From: Stenopsyche tienmushanensis | Lineage: Eukaryota; Arthropoda; Insecta; Trichoptera; Stenopsychidae | Length of the DNA: 64,000 bases | Assembly (NCBI GenBank): GCA_008973525.1 | Contig: WACJ01000073.1 | Location: forward strand, 372,001-436,000 | Reading direction: 5' to 3' | Shown here: positions 1-12,190 of the stretch, in pieces | How the letters are laid out: every line of letters begins with the position of its first letter | Position numbering within the stretch: the first letter of the stretch is position 1 | Position numbers and translations under genes: made by a program | The notes under the pieces: model-generated | Database searches by the model: none | What the model was told of the DNA's origin: nothing | What the model saw: the letters and a program-made list of their open reading frames with translations, nothing else

Positions 1-1046
1 CCCTCTTACCATATCGGGGCTCCGTATAAAAGGTTGAGTCGTCGAAGCTAGGTCTGGTGCATATGCAAGATGTGGAAGTTCTTCCAGTTCATCCAAACAC
101 GGTGAAGATACACTATGTCTGTACACAAACTGGGCTCATATAGACGTCTATAAAAATCGGCAAGGACATATTGATACACCTAATACGTTCATCATCGACG
201 CTGTTAATTGATTGTTTACGTGGTTCATTTTCTGAATTAATTTTACATTTACTGCCATTGCAACGTCCATATTATACAACGATCATACATTAAAGACCAA
301 AAATCGGACATGTCATATGAAAATACCGCATAAATTTAATAATTATTTAACAAGAATTTGATTGAAATGAAGAGATTTTGTATAATATTTTCAAATAAAA
401 AATGTATAATAAAATGAAAATTTCATGATATGTTAGTCGTCATAAATTACAATTGGATTTCGTTGATTACAGCAGCAAATTTTCAGACGACAAATCCACT
501 TTCAATTATCCGAAATATTATTACATCAGGTTCGATAGCGGCGTTCATCTGCGATTTGCATATTTTATTTATCTTGGCAGTCACACGAAATTAGTTCAAT
601 CAGCCGTGATCGCTTCGATAGTATTGTGTCGCGAATTTATACATTCTGTTCATATCCGGCAACGGATTAGAGTACAATAATATTTATCGAACAAAGGAAA
701 TCCACCCCCGGAGTATGTCAACAGGGGTCGTGAACAAACATCCACGACTTGACGAGGGACAGTTTACGTGACTTTAAGGATGTTTTTTTCCAATAATAAT
801 TTGAATTGTTTCATGGAATGGCTGTTTGCTTTGTTGGTTCTGTGTTTATATTTGTATTAGGATCATTACTTTTTTTTTACGGAAAAAATTGTGGCATTGT
901 AATGGAAATGGACATTTTAATATACATTTCAAGGCTCACATTCTAATGATACCGATTGGGGATCTATTGGGGGTTATTATACAACTATTGAATGTCATTA
1001 TTATAAATTAGTATCGAGTTCCATATTGTAAAAATCTGGATGAAAT
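1..1046. other. AT-rich stretch, no gene seen
   Basis: No recognisable coding domain. The longest open frame has 75 codons (453-680, +) and shows no motif. No repeat pairing with the rest of the window was noticed. Confidence 0.5.
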
Positions 1047-1265
1047 TCAGATCCTCAGGGGTGGGGGCGTAAGCTTCCTACGTCTTGTGAAAAAGAGGGC
1101 CTCCGTTTTTTGGACAGCTAGCTCCAGACCAGCTCCTGTCAGCCACTTCTTAGTCTTTCTCAGCGCGTCCTCGCAGGTCGTTCGCAAAATCTCCGTGGAT
1201 TTGGCTATGACTAGGATGGCAACGTCATCGCAAGCTACGTCTAAGGAATATACTAAGGAATTTTT
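1047..1265 (-). pseudogene. R1-like non-LTR retrotransposon reverse transcriptase fragment
   Basis: On the minus strand about 70 codons read DVACDDVAILV, then KKWLTGAGLELAVQKTEA, then FFTRRRKL. This is the layout of the RT catalytic palm in R1-clade insect LINEs: the acidic box, then a GLELAxxKTEA segment and an L/FTRRR motif. The usual YADD box appears here as ACDD, so the aromatic residue of the active site is lost. The fragment starts abruptly at the acidic box, next to a mariner relic, and reaches a stop at 1047. The endonuclease, most of the RT and the 3' end are absent. It is a dead scrap left by truncation or by insertion of the neighbour. The family assignment is by motif only and could be another LINE clade. 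Confidence 0.72.
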
Positions 1266-1880
1266 CAATAAAAAAATAAATAATAGTCTGATGAGGCAAT
1301 GTCCGGAGAGTATGGAGGATGAGGTAAAGCATCCCAGTCAAATGATAATAAATTATTTCTGACGAGCAAAGACACATAAGGCCTGGCATTATCGTGATGA
1401 AAAAGCAACGCCTCGGTTGTTCGCTAATTCTGGTCGTTTTCTGGCAATTGCATCCTTTAGATTGTCTACTTGGAAAAAATATTTTGTTGGATTGATCGTT
1501 TCACCTTGCTGAAGTAACTCATAATAAACTACCCCCTTCCAATTCCACCAAATGCATAGCAAAACTTTTTTTGGATGTAGGCCAGGTTTAGCTACAGTTA
1601 AAGCTTCTGTACCCTTGGTCCAAGACCATTTACGTTGGATATTCTCATAGAGTATCCAAATTTCATCTCCAGTGACAAGTCTCTTCAAAAAAGGTTGGCT
1701 ATTATGTCGTGGGAGAAGAAGATCGCATGTTGAAATACGCTGAAGTTTATTTGAGTCAGTCAGTTCGTGAGGAAGCCACACATCTGATCGATTGATGTAG
1801 CCCAATTTTTTCAGATAATTATGGATGGATGTTCGTGGAGTTTCTGTGTTCATTTGCGAAAGAAACTTATGGGACAACCT
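1266..1880 (-). pseudogene. mariner (DD34D) transposase relic, N-terminus missing
   Basis: The minus strand encodes about 200 residues of a mariner transposase, the enzyme that cuts and pastes the element at TA sites. Visible landmarks are LKKLGY with LPHELT (end of the DNA-binding region), RLVTGDEIW (first catalytic Asp, near 1655-1678), HHDNARP (second Asp, near 1380-1402), PHPPYSPD, and SSDYYLF (third Asp, near 1285-1300). Thirty-four residues separate the second and third Asp, the mariner spacing. A one-base shift near 1405 moves the reading from GVAFSS to LLFHHDNARP. The first ~100 residues are missing: the frame starts next to a TIR-like sequence (1866-1882), so an internal deletion joined the end to mid-protein. 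It cannot encode an active enzyme. Confidence 0.9.
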
Positions 1881-1882
1881 AA
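1866..1882 (-). repeat. mariner-type terminal repeat
   Basis: Read on the minus strand this is TTAGGTTGTCCCATAAG, a typical outer end of a mariner inverted repeat. It lies directly beside mid-transposase sequence. The opposite end was not found. Confidence 0.5.
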
Positions 1883-1959
1883 TACTTATTATTACAATGC
1901 TTTGAAAGTTGTAATACTTTAATCAAGCTCTCGCGCTACAAATTAAGCCACGTCTACCG

Positions 1960-2142
1960 AAACCCTAGCCACCTTGTATCGAAAAAATATGACATTTATT
2001 TGACAATAATTAATTTAAACTATTTGTAGGCTAAAAAGCAGCTTTATAGATTTTAATTTAAGGCCATGTTTTGAATATTTTTATTATTATCCGCAACGTT
2101 GAAAGCTTGGAAAACTGTATCTTTCCTGATTTACATCGAATA
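1960..2142. repeat. dispersed repeat, copy 1 (partner 50,311-50,482)
   Basis: This block and 50,311-50,482 share the start AACCCTAGCCACCTTGTATC and the end region TTTCCTGATTTACAT, with clear similarity between. They lie in the same orientation. No open frame or terminal inverted repeat was found, so the family is unknown. Confidence 0.7.
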
Positions 2143-4506
2143 AACTAAAAATGGGTGCAAAATTTTGGTGCCTTCTTTCCATACCTTTTTTTATAATGAA
2201 AATACTTTTTGGATATTATAATGCACTATTTTTATTTCTGTTTCCCTATACTTGTATATTTTCCCACATAATATTGTATCATATATAAAACCTATTTAAA
2301 TTAATTCAAAATTTATGCTTAGATTTTAATCATTCTTAGGCTATTCGTTCAATACCTTCAATATCGAGCGTATGGTGTGGTGAAAATATGCATAAGACAT
2401 GATTTTTTATAAAAAATTTGGGCTTGAGTCAACTTTTCAATTTTCATTCTAATTTTATTATATACTTTTAATTACCTGCGGATATCCGGAAAAGCGGTTT
2501 GCCATCAAATACAGCAACAATGTACAATGACATTCATTTCGAGAAATATTTCTGACCCACGTCAAACTAAAACACAATACCGAAGCTGAGAACTTGCAAA
2601 CTTCTGCGTTTCCGCTTTTCTACATTTCACTTCCGGCTGTGAGTTAATAGCTTTTTGCAGACTGAAGCACTGTTCCATATGCAACTCCATCGAATTTCCA
2701 CACACAGAAATGTGGACACATCGAACATACACAAGCACTTGTACAAGAGTCTTTGTACATATTTCATTATTAATATATTTGAACTTATGCATAAATCCCA
2801 TAATTACAATCTAAAACTGTATTAAAACCAACATCGAATCCACGAACGGATTTAATTCAAATTATTAATTACAAACGGCAAACATAGACAATCAAAAGCG
2901 AAGTTTTATTAAAATAAAGCCTCATAAATACGCATTAGAGCCCCCATTCGCAAAACGCAAATATTCGATTTGAACATTTCCAATAAAATGGTCAAAATGA
3001 ATACGTCCAATAATTCATCATTAACATTCAACTTCAGAGCGCTCTCCGAATACCACGGATCGAATTAGAATTTTTTACGCGGAAATATTTAAGTACCGGG
3101 TATTTCCCTCGCAATCCCGAGCGTGAATAGACAAGCCCTTTTTTCCGGGGCAAAGCATCCCCGTTTTAATATTCCGGGAGCAAGATCCTACAATCCTTTG
3201 AGCTATGCATTATTGAATTCTTTAAAAAGTCGGGCTATAAAATATGAGACTCTGTGGGTAGTTTTAAAAGAAGATTTACTCGCAAAATAAAGAGCGTCCG
3301 CGTAATGAGGTTAACTTGTAGAAATGCTGTAGCGAATTTTATATCCTGCGAGATCATCCCGCTTCAAATGAGGGATGCGGGGATGAGAATATATACTTTT
3401 TGGATTCTAAATTTCGCAAACGACGCTCTTTATCTTTGAATAAGAAAATCATGTAACAGCCCAATTGTGATGATGTAAAGAACAAGAACGGGTCAATGTT
3501 TTCAAGGCTGATTTTTTTTTTTCCTCTTCTTTAACAATCGTTGATTTAAGATAAAATATATAATTTGGAATATAAAAATGCCAACAATTGGTTATTTAGC
3601 ATCAAAATATTGACGATATCTAAGTCAAAAATGGTAAATGAAGATTGAAGAATTGCTTTTGTATTATTTTCTTCAAAAGAGAATAACTTTGTATTTATGA
3701 ACTGAAAAAGCAAAAGGATATGATATCAATTTATTGAAAGTAACATAATTCTGTTACAGCATATCGAAAATAGCAGAGATTGATCACCATGGATTCCATA
3801 AAACCCTTAATACCAAAACAACATGATCGTGTTCAGGAGCTTTGTCCTGCTTCTTAAGAAAAGCTGCTTAATTTTATTCTTATTCTCTACTGAGAAATCG
3901 GCACAAATGCTTCTCAATACCTGGGTGATCCACTACCTGAAGGCTTATAAATAAAATATCGGAGATTAAGCTGTCCTTAATATCAAATACATAAGGAATT
4001 GAAATTGTTTGATGCAGATTATATAACTGTGACCTTTTTCTTGAATAAATATTGAAGAAACTTAGTATTATTTAATATTTACTATTACATGCCAAGAAAG
4101 CATGCGTTCCCATGGAAGCATACACGACATTTTAAGCTATATAATTTAGTATTTTTTTATCGATAAAATTCATTCTGATTAAGATTAAAATAATTTTCGT
4201 AACTGTAACTAGTCCCATTATATATAGTATAGGGCGGATTTTAACGATCAATCTGCGTATTTGTCGGCCATTTTGTTCAGTCACAGTAAATTCTTCCGAT
4301 GGAAAGGCCATCGAGCACACCGCCACCTCTTTTTGGATTCTGTGGTGTAATAGCATGTCCACATTTAATCCTTTGTCACGATAGAGTCCAATCCTCTTTA
4401 ATATCCATTCAAAGGATTACATCTATCTCGTTTGTATCATACATCACTAGAAAGAGTTTTCCGGAGTACAAAAAGTTCAGTCCTCTTTCTTCTCCTATTA
4501 TATATA
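2143..4506. other. no gene seen; short mariner 5' remnant
   Basis: No coding domain. About 30 nt at 4258-4286 (TTGTCGGCCATTTTGTTCAG and on) match 10,167-10,197, just upstream of a mariner transposase start, so a mariner 5' flank remnant lies here. Confidence 0.45.
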
Positions 4507-5055
4507 CACTTAAACCTTTTTTTGTGCGGTAGATGGGTTCCGCGGAAAATCGCATAAAAATAAATCGCACAAAAAAGCTATGACATAGAAAAAGTGAAGA
4601 TGCGTTCCATGGATTTTAAAAACCACATAACTTTGAAACAGCTATATAAATTATATCCAAAATTATATCAAAAAAAAAACAGGAAAACAATAAGGCAATT
4701 AAAAAAATAAAATTTTGGGTAACACTTAAAGGACCTCTTGCATCATTGGTAAAATTTTAAAGATGTCTGACATCTTGCATTTCATCGCTGTATGATAATT
4801 TTCGTTGCGATTTTCAATATGACTCCTTTGTAGAATATATTTTTAAAAGTCGAAACATTGGAAAAATGCAAAAAAAACAATTTTTCAAAAATCCAAACCA
4901 GAATAACTGGCGTTTTCGTAATTCCCAAATTTCGGTTAGTGTTGATATTTTATCCAAAATAGCTCGATACGTATTTTTTATGAAATTAAAAAGAATTAGA
5001 CATTTTTTTAAATAAACCACATAACTTCGAAATCGCACATAAAGAGGTTTGAGTG
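4507..5055. mobile_element. non-autonomous TIR element, CACTTAAACC family, copy 1
   Basis: The element begins CACTTAAACCTTTTTTTGTG and ends with the inverted counterpart (TTTTTGTGCGA read from the 3' side, GGTTTGAGTG at the end). Both sides are flanked by TA, as expected for Tc1/mariner or pogo-type insertion. Inside are further TCGCACAAAA and CGCATAACTT motifs. No transposase is visible. At least two more near-complete copies (14,787-15,424 and 33,306-33,878) and several 3' fragments lie in the window. Confidence 0.8.
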
Positions 5056-5299
5056 TAGTATAAATTTTTCCAAATCCAAATATACTTTTTTTTTGTTGGT
5101 TAAAAATTAGACCAATACCTTAAATTCTATGAACGTGTAATATTGCAATTATTTTTAACCAAAACTGTATTTAAGCCTGTGGAAATTTTGTCTTCATCCA
5201 GCAAAGGGTTATTGCTTAGATTGAATGAATTTAATTTAGTATTATAATTTTATAGTAGAGTTTAAATTTGCATATCTTTCTTAATTTGCGTACTCTTTT

Positions 5300-5370
5300 T
5301 GAAATTAAAAAAAAAAAAATACTTTAAAAAAACCGTATAACTTCGAAATCGCACAAAAAGAGGTTTGAGA
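5300..5370. repeat. 3'-end fragment of CACTTAAACC-family element
   Basis: Contains the terminal signature CGTATAACTTCGAAATCGCA followed by CAAAAAGAGGTTTGAG. Only the last ~70 bp of the element is present. Confidence 0.75.
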
Positions 5371-5504
5371 TTATTTGACTATTTTTTTAAAAATAAATTT
5401 TGACACAAAAGGCAATCGACAGTTATTTTAGTAGGAGTGAAGTGAGGATGAAGCCTTTTTGCTACACCGAAGGAAATTTCACCATTCATCGACGTCGACT
5501 TTTA
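5371..5504. repeat. block shared with 18,192-18,392
   Basis: Both copies follow directly after a CACTTAAACC-family 3' end and share TTTGACTATTTTTTTAAAAA, TTTTAGTAGGAGT and GAAGGAAATTTCACCATTCA with CATCGACGTCGA. Here about 70 bp present at 18.3 kb are absent. The pair is either a duplication including the element end or part of a longer element. Confidence 0.75.
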
Positions 5505-5509
5505 AAAAA

Positions 5510-5572
5510 AAGAAAAACTACTTAAAAAAAAACCGCATAACTTCGAAACCGCACAAAAAAAGTCGCACAAAA
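5510..5572. repeat. second 3'-end fragment of CACTTAAACC-family element
   Basis: Carries ACCGCATAACTTCGAAACCG, CACAAAAAAAGTCGCAC and AAAAAG, the subterminal signature. It degenerates before the GGTTTGAGTG end. Confidence 0.65.
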
Positions 5573-8169
5573 AGAATTTTAGGTATATTTGATTTAAAAT
5601 CGCTTGAATAGGGTTAGTAATAAATATTGGCATATCAATGTTCCTTGTTAAATATCAATATGTGTGATTATAAATTGATTGCTGATGGCATCTATTATCT
5701 CAAAACCGCACAGATTTATACTTATATATATAATTGATTGTATAAAACTTTTTAATATATAACTATAGAATAGTTCAGACTAGAAATAAATTAATTTGAA
5801 TTCAAAGATTTCCCATTGTCTGCAAGTCTAACAACGATCGGCTCTAAATAATGAATGAGCTTTTCGAGGAGGGTCTCGGAAGTATTGACGCCCTTGGAGC
5901 AGCCGTACAATCGTTTTACAATTAGGCCTTTCGAATTCAAATCCTAGTCCATCACTTCTCATACATAATAGAATTTCCCAAAGTTAGGCTGGCGACAAAG
6001 CTCTATTTGGCTATTATCTCACATGTAAATCAAAGCAGGCCTTGAGTAAGGAGAGTGTCCCAAAAAGTTTGGCAGGAACCCAAACCGCCGGTTAGAGCTT
6101 GTAACATTGACCTTAGTCTAGACCCACGAAGGCTAGAAGTAAGCCCTGGCACGTTTCCAACAGACAATCAAACTGACATAATAGACGAACGAATTGGTTA
6201 TTAATTTCCAATCAAGCCTCGCCCCGATCTTTTCATTAGCGAAGGTATTCGATTCGGAAGGAAATGATGATGCAAAACTGGCCGACAAAAACGAACGATC
6301 CAATGCTCATAAAGCGACCCAAAATCAATATCTCAACATCAAAGTCTGAATTGTAAAATATTTGATTCGGTCTAGAATTTATTCTGGCACAATTAGAAAC
6401 TTGGTCTAAATTTCAGCCATAATGACGTACACTGTCATAAAATCCATCTGCATAATTAGCCACATGATCACAATCTATCCATTTGCCTAATGCTCCACCA
6501 CAAATTACAAGACATTCTATTAACTGTTATCGACTATTTACCAAAGAGACTGTCATAGTTGCGATGTGGAATCGATAGATGTTGAATTTTGACCGCAGAT
6601 TAAGCGTATAATAGAATCCTGGATACGAACCCAAAACACAAGGCGACGCTTTGTAATTGAATTCCGAAACAATCAGGCCTATTTCAAGTCCGGGACAATA
6701 TCGTATGCAAAATCAATTAATCAGACAAACAAAAGGATTTAGAACAGAAAAATATGTACTAGAATAAATTTAATTGGGCTGAATTTAGGGTAGAATTAAA
6801 AGCTCCGACCAGTCGACATCATTAACTATTGTAATGTCCTTAAATACAAATGAATCAAATTATTGTCTTAATTGCCATAAGTAATGCCGTTTTTTTCAAT
6901 GCAATTCAAAACGATCACTTTTTGCCACCTTTTTAAAATTACTGATGTCCTTTTCGTTAAATTCAACAGGTTTTGACTGTTGAAAATTGTCTTAAATGGA
7001 TGCAACTAGATGACCCAGTCAAGATCCCTAAGTTTTTCACGCGTCAATGTCTCAACATGATGGTAATGGTGTGTCCATTCAGCAAAACTGTCCCCTTTTA
7101 ATGCAATTCTGCATTCAATCTATCCAAAAGTTGATAGTATACTTCTGCCAAGACTCTTTGAATAGTTGCAATAGATAGAATCAAATGCACACAATTTTGC
7201 TATTTTAATGCAATGATCGTTTAGGGGTTGAAATAGCTTTTGTCCTGTCATTGTATTTTTTATCAACAGTAAGTAAATCGCGAATAAATTAGCTTAATAT
7301 TATTTTCCTGTAAAAATCTGCTGGTGTGAAGACTTCTTTAGGATCATCTGAATAGTGGACCATTTCTGCTATATTTTTGATGGTCAGCATCACATTATCT
7401 TCGATTGCAGATTTCAGGGCGACTTCTTCCAACTAGATAAGTCGTCCATTTCGAAACTTGTCTTCCAAACTCAAATGACCAATTTATATTTTTAAACCAT
7501 ATTTGGCATTTACTGTCCAATCCAAAATGTCACCATACATCTCTTAGATGTTTCTTGTAGCATCTGTCGCTTTTTTGCCGCAGATTGAAGGCGTTTATTT
7601 TGAAAATGGTGCATCGAAAAAACGACATTCTTTATAAGTATCTCAAATATGTTACTAAAATATAGATCGTAGCAAAAAAAACATCAAACATGAAATAAAA
7701 ATTATAAACTCCATCTCATTTTAAAAAGATATCCATCAACGACCCACCGTTGGTAAAAAATTAGCATCAAAAAGTACTTTACTCAATACCTCTTGTATTT
7801 ACTAACATTAAATGTACCTGTTATATTGTAAACTGTACTAAGAGGCTCTTAAAAATATTTTTACATTGCTATCCAAAAATTTTATTATCGAACCCTTGCG
7901 AATTATTTTGAATGGAAATTGTAAGAAAATGCCCGAAAAAACCCCTTTCCCTTAACAAATAATCCATCAAAAATTTCAAATATACTCTCGCGTGACCATA
8001 TGGTAACAATAAATTTCAAAGGTAAATCTTTTATTTTTATTTTTAATATATTTTTCTAGAAAAAAGTCATTTTTTTATAATTTTGATGGTTTTGGAAAAA
8101 TAATAGCGAGCATGACCATATGATCACTTGGATTAATTATTTGGGCTTTTTTTGAATTACGCTTATTTA
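5573..8169. other. gene-empty AT-rich stretch
   Basis: No open frame of 60 codons exists between about 5,040 and 8,500 on either strand, and no repeat pairing was recognised. Confidence 0.5.
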
Positions 8170-8412
8170 TTTAATATATAAAAATTAGTATCTGTTTGTT
8201 CGTATGCAATGCGCTACCATACCGTTCATCCGATTGTGATAAAACTTTGTCAACTTATTATAAAAGATTGCGCAAGTAACATAAGCATAGTTTAAAATAT
8301 AAAATTAATGTTTGTTTGTTTATATTTAATGCGTTGCCATACCGTTCATCCGATTGTGATAAAAATTTGTCAACGTATTGTTTATACTTGTGAAAATAAC
8401 ATAAGTATAGTA
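8170..8412 (+). mobile_element. Helitron-like fragment with two tandem 5'-end units
   Basis: Two ~130 bp units each start near AATATATAAAAATT or AATATAAAATTAAT, run through GTTTGTTTGTT, then ATGCGYTRCCATACCGTTCA and GATTGTGATAAAA, and close with AACATAAG. The layout matches the bounded Helitron at 33,983-34,402, but the TC start and CTAG end are missing. Confidence 0.6.
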
Positions 8413-10057
8413 AAAATATTGTTTATGTACGCAGTTTGTTGTAATATTAATTTGTAAAATGTTTGCTCAAATATTTGCTTATATAATCTCATCAATCCAT
8501 GAAAAGTCAGAATGATAAGCAATACAAAAGGAATTTAGCTTCTGACGTCAAATTCCCCCAAGGAGTAGTTATAAGTCATTTAGAATGTTACCAATTATTA
8601 AATATTGAACTAAAAACTATTTACTGGCAAGTCAATTGCATTTATATCCTCCATAGTTCTTCAAAATTTCATAGATATTTCACCTTAGTGTGATCATGTA
8701 ATTTATACATACTTCAAATTGATGTTTTCAATTGCTTGTATTCATGAAATATATTCATTCAATTGATATCAAAGAATTTTTGTTACATATCATTTTTTAC
8801 TATATCGTGTCTTTGAGTAGGGAATTGGATTTATGTTGGTCGTGGGATTATAAGGGTAATATAACCGTAGATTTTTTCTGCAACGAAACTTGAAAGAAAA
8901 GAGTCTCTAATTTAGTCAAATATTTAGATCAGTTAAATAAGTTGAACCTAAAACTTAAGGGATAAGAAATACTCATATAATCCGATATGTATCCATGAAT
9001 ATTCTGGATTAAGAAAACTATTTTTCATGTTTGATCAGTTCTCGTAAATGCTTTAGATTTAGAATTATCTACGCGTCATTTAAGAACTTATTTCTTATGG
9101 TCCAAAAACATCCCTCCAATTCGCATATGACATGAAGTGTCTTCAGGTCTGCTCACCGTTGATAACATCCGTTCCTCCGCAGCCACCCCAAATATATTCA
9201 TCTCCGAATGCGATTGTTCCTCATGCGATATCCGAAAATGTCGTTTGCGTAAATCAAAAGTATGAATAAACTTTAGAGAAACATTTGCGCCGATTTCCTA
9301 TTTCCCGTCGTCAAAAACCCCATCACCTAGTAGAAAAATCACACGAGAGACTCATCAAAATGCGACGTTCCCATCGAGATTCGTCCCAAATTCGATGCCC
9401 GTATCCCTACATTGGGTTCAACCACTTCCCGTATTATTGCAAAAAGCCACGTAAATTTCTGGGTTTTTGAATAAATAAATAAAAAGGCAGCGACGTACAT
9501 TGTGCGCGGACTGGTGAGTGATTTATTTAGATTTATTCGCATACGTTTCGTGTAAATATGGAATTATGAATGTATCGGGAAGTATACGAGGTCATATATT
9601 TAGGGATATCTGCTGAATAATACATTTCCGTCCTGATGAGGGTCTGTCAAATTAGAGTGGGGCGTCGAATCCGCTAATAAGGGATAATGCCACCCTGTCT
9701 GCCGATATTTCGTCTAATGAGGGACGAAGCGTTAAATTAAATCGAGACATATCGGCTAACATATGGTGCTTGTGTTTTGGATCCGTTCTGCTTTGTTAAA
9801 ATAAATATAAATAATTTATACATAATTGTCGAGTCTTTAACTTACAATATCGTGCGAGACACGTGATAACGAATTCGGACCAAACATGATAAGTACGAAT
9901 CATGTTCGTGCTTCAAATATCGTTAATGATTTTTTAATTGAGCTATGCATAATTTCCATAAACACATTTTTAAACAACGTCTTTTAAATCGCTCATAATT
10001 ATATCACAGACATCATACAAAATAATAAACGTTGTGGCTTGCATAAATATATATATA
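8413..10057. other. no gene seen
   Basis: Short overlapping frames on both strands near 9,285-9,542 (61 and 67 codons) mirror each other and lack motifs. Nothing else was identified. Confidence 0.45.
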
Positions 10058-10565
10058 CAAGGTCATACAGAAAGTAAGGTTAGAAGGGCTCTTGAGGTCA
10101 GGGTAATTTTTTAGTTTCAATGTTGGCGTATAAAAGGGATCCTGACAGTCAGTTTTTTTGGACTCGCGTACTTGTCGGTCATTTTGTTCAGTCACAGCCT
10201 TTGACTTTGCAAGAATCTCGTAGAAGTTTGTGGTAGTGATTTGATGAGTCGACAACATGTTCCGAAGTGGGTTAGGTTGTTCAGAGAAGGCTGTATTGAC
10301 CATCAGTGATTTTTGGCGAACTTGTGCAAAGAATTGCAAAATGAGCGACGTGTGACGCTTGACGACCTTCATGAAGAATTTCCTGACATTCATCGAAGTC
10401 TCCTTGGTGATATTGTGTATGAAAAATTTGGTTACAAGAAGTTGTGTGCGAGATAGCTCACAGTTCAAAGCTCACAGCGGAGTACCGTCAAAATTGCGTG
10501 AATGCCGCGTGTGAAATTTTGGACAGAATGGAGAAGCTTTTCTGAACTCTATCCAGACAGGCAGG
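10058..10565 (+). pseudogene. mariner transposase, 5' half
   Basis: After a terminal-like sequence (ATACAGAAAGTAAGGTTAG near 10,065), the frame at 10,244-10,456 reads HVPKWVRLFREG, an in-frame TGA, then CKELQNERRVTLDDLHEEF and EKFGYKKLCAR. These are the paired helix-turn-helix DNA-binding domains of a mariner transposase. After a frameshift, LTAEYRQN continues the protein (10,468-10,545). In another frame GEAFLNSIQTG brings it to the edge of the first catalytic motif at about 10,565. There the sequence changes to an unrelated repeat. The missing catalytic half plausibly resumes at 11,545, making this one interrupted element. A long frame on the opposite strand is its mirror image. Confidence 0.85.
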
Positions 10566-11040
10566 GTCGTAACAAGGGGGTGGCAAAGCAAGCGCCCACC
10601 TCGGGCGCAATTGGGCTTGGGGCGCAAAACACAAAATACCGACCCACTCGAGAGTTGCACATGGTTTTTATTTTACTTGACTATTCTACTTGACATGAAT
10701 CAACACTGATTGACTCTATTAGTTTTTATAATCTATACTAAGTTGTCTGATTCCTCTTTTCTTCGTTGCCGCTTAAACATTGGGCCCACCCAACCGATAT
10801 AAGCCCGTTAAAAATAAAGGCAACAATATTTTTGATCGATTTTCAAATTTAAATAACCCACCCGATCATTCTTCTTCGGAAAACTTCATTTTGTAATGAA
10901 AGTTCGTAATCGTTTTGTAGACATGTTCAGGTATGGCGTCCGATCGCGAAGCGCTCATTCGTCATTTCAGCGGTCCGAAAAGCGGACCGGTTGGATACAT
11001 AGACCATGTAGCCACTCAGTCCTCTTTTAGGTCTTCCATG
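10562..11040 (+). repeat. dispersed element A with SGPKSGP block
   Basis: Starts AGGGTCGTAACAAG, followed by a GC-rich hairpin (GCGCCCACCTCGGGCGC), and shares about 290 bp with an inverted copy at 62,235-62,526. It carries an open frame at 10,933-11,085 that includes SGPKSGPVGY. That block recurs at 17.0, 17.7, 37.5 and 62.3 kb. The core CGGTCCGAAAAGCGGACCG is itself a 7-bp hairpin. About 150 bp near 10,790-10,930 are not in the other copy. The element sits inside the split mariner and abuts an antisense mariner scrap. Family unknown. Confidence 0.7.
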
Positions 11041-11308
11041 ACTTGTACGATCATATCTGCCAGCTCGCGCACTTACAGTCGATGATCACCCAATAAAATT
11101 TTGTGGATTTTCTTCATTATTTTTGGGGTTGTTACCTTATTTGGTTCACCATTGTGCTGTCCGTCTCGCGGCAGTTCGTACGGCCTCGTTTAAACTCTGC
11201 TACCCAACATCATACTGTTCTAAACGAAGGAGCGGACTCCCCGAGTGTAAAATCTAGCTCGGATTTGATATTAGTTGGACTTGGACCTTTCAAATAAAAG
11301 TATTGTAT
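11040..11308 (-). pseudogene. mariner transposase N-terminal fragment (second subfamily)
   Basis: The minus strand reads YFYLKGPSPTNIKSELD, FTLGESAPSF, a stop, CWVAEFKRGRTNC; then after a frameshift VTTPKIMKKIHKILLGDHRL, a stop, VRELADMI. This is the N-terminal DNA-binding part of a mariner transposase, of a different subfamily from the plus-strand mariner around it. It matches the relics at 17,200-17,535 and 24,191-24,720. The catalytic part is absent: the sequence turns into element A after VRELADMI. It carries two stops and at least one frameshift. Confidence 0.85.
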
Positions 11309-11544
11309 CACTTCACTAAGACAGTTCACTATTGATGCTGAAACTTGAAATTTAAGCTTTATATGGTAGACACTTTCTATCATTGTATTTTTTTAAAACC
11401 ACAACCGCCATCTATACGTTAGATCAGGTACTTTTGGGATAATATTCATATATTATTTTACATAGTGTTTAACTTTAAATTAGGATAAATAAGAATTTCT
11501 GTGGGGGGGGGGGAGGACGCATGTTAGATATTTGCCATGGGCCC

Positions 11545-12190
11545 TTCATTCTCTCCTTACGGCTCTGGTAATGGGGACAAACGTGGGTGTATCACTACAC
11601 TCCAGAATCTACACCTCAGAATAAGAAAAGACAATCACTCCAGTGGCATCATTTATCTTCCCCAGTCACCAAAAAACCATTTCAAGGTATTTGTTTTTTT
11701 GGTAGGTAAGCGAGTCCTTTTAGTGGATGTTATGCCCAAAAGGACTATCATTAATGTAATAAAATTTAAAACACCAATAAAAACCATTCAGAACTGCAGT
11801 AAGGGAATTCTGACCCGGAGAGTCAGCCTCCTGCATGACATCATGGCGCGAGCTTCATAGGAGCAGCTGATATTATTTAGATGGATATTGTTAATCCCCT
11901 TCTCTCCCATATTAACTTGACTTGGCATCTTTAGACTATTACCTTTTCACTAAATTCCAAAGATCAGGAGGTCGAGGAAGCTATGAAGTGGCTGAAAGAT
12001 CTGGCGGTGGAGATCTATGATGCTGACGTACAAAATCTGATGCCTCAACTACAGTAACGTATCGATCTCAACGGCGATTACGTTGAAAAATAGTTTAATA
12101 TATTTGTGAAGTATCCTGTAAATTTCAATTAAATACGAGCATTTTTAGATCCTACATAAATCTTGTAACCTTACGTTGTGGATGACTTTG
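11545..12190 (+). pseudogene. mariner transposase, 3' half
   Basis: In shifting frames the plus strand reads TWVYHYTPES, QSLQWHH (after the first catalytic site), RVLLVDVMPKRTIIN, ILTRRVSLLHD (second catalytic Asp), EVEEAMKWLKDLAVEIYDAD and RIDLNGDYVEK followed by a stop at about 12,092. This is the catalytic and C-terminal part of a mariner transposase. HDNARP is damaged to HDIMARA, and the third Asp region is frameshifted. The 3' terminus appears to be AACCTTACGTTGTGGATGAC, ending near 12,190. It is complementary in extent to the 5' half at 10,058-10,565, which suggests one element opened by a ~1 kb insertion. Confidence 0.87.

Noticed and set aside
10013..10468. 151-codon open frame on the minus strand
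   Set aside because: It is the antisense of the mariner 5' half, which carries recognisable helix-turn-helix motifs on the plus strand.
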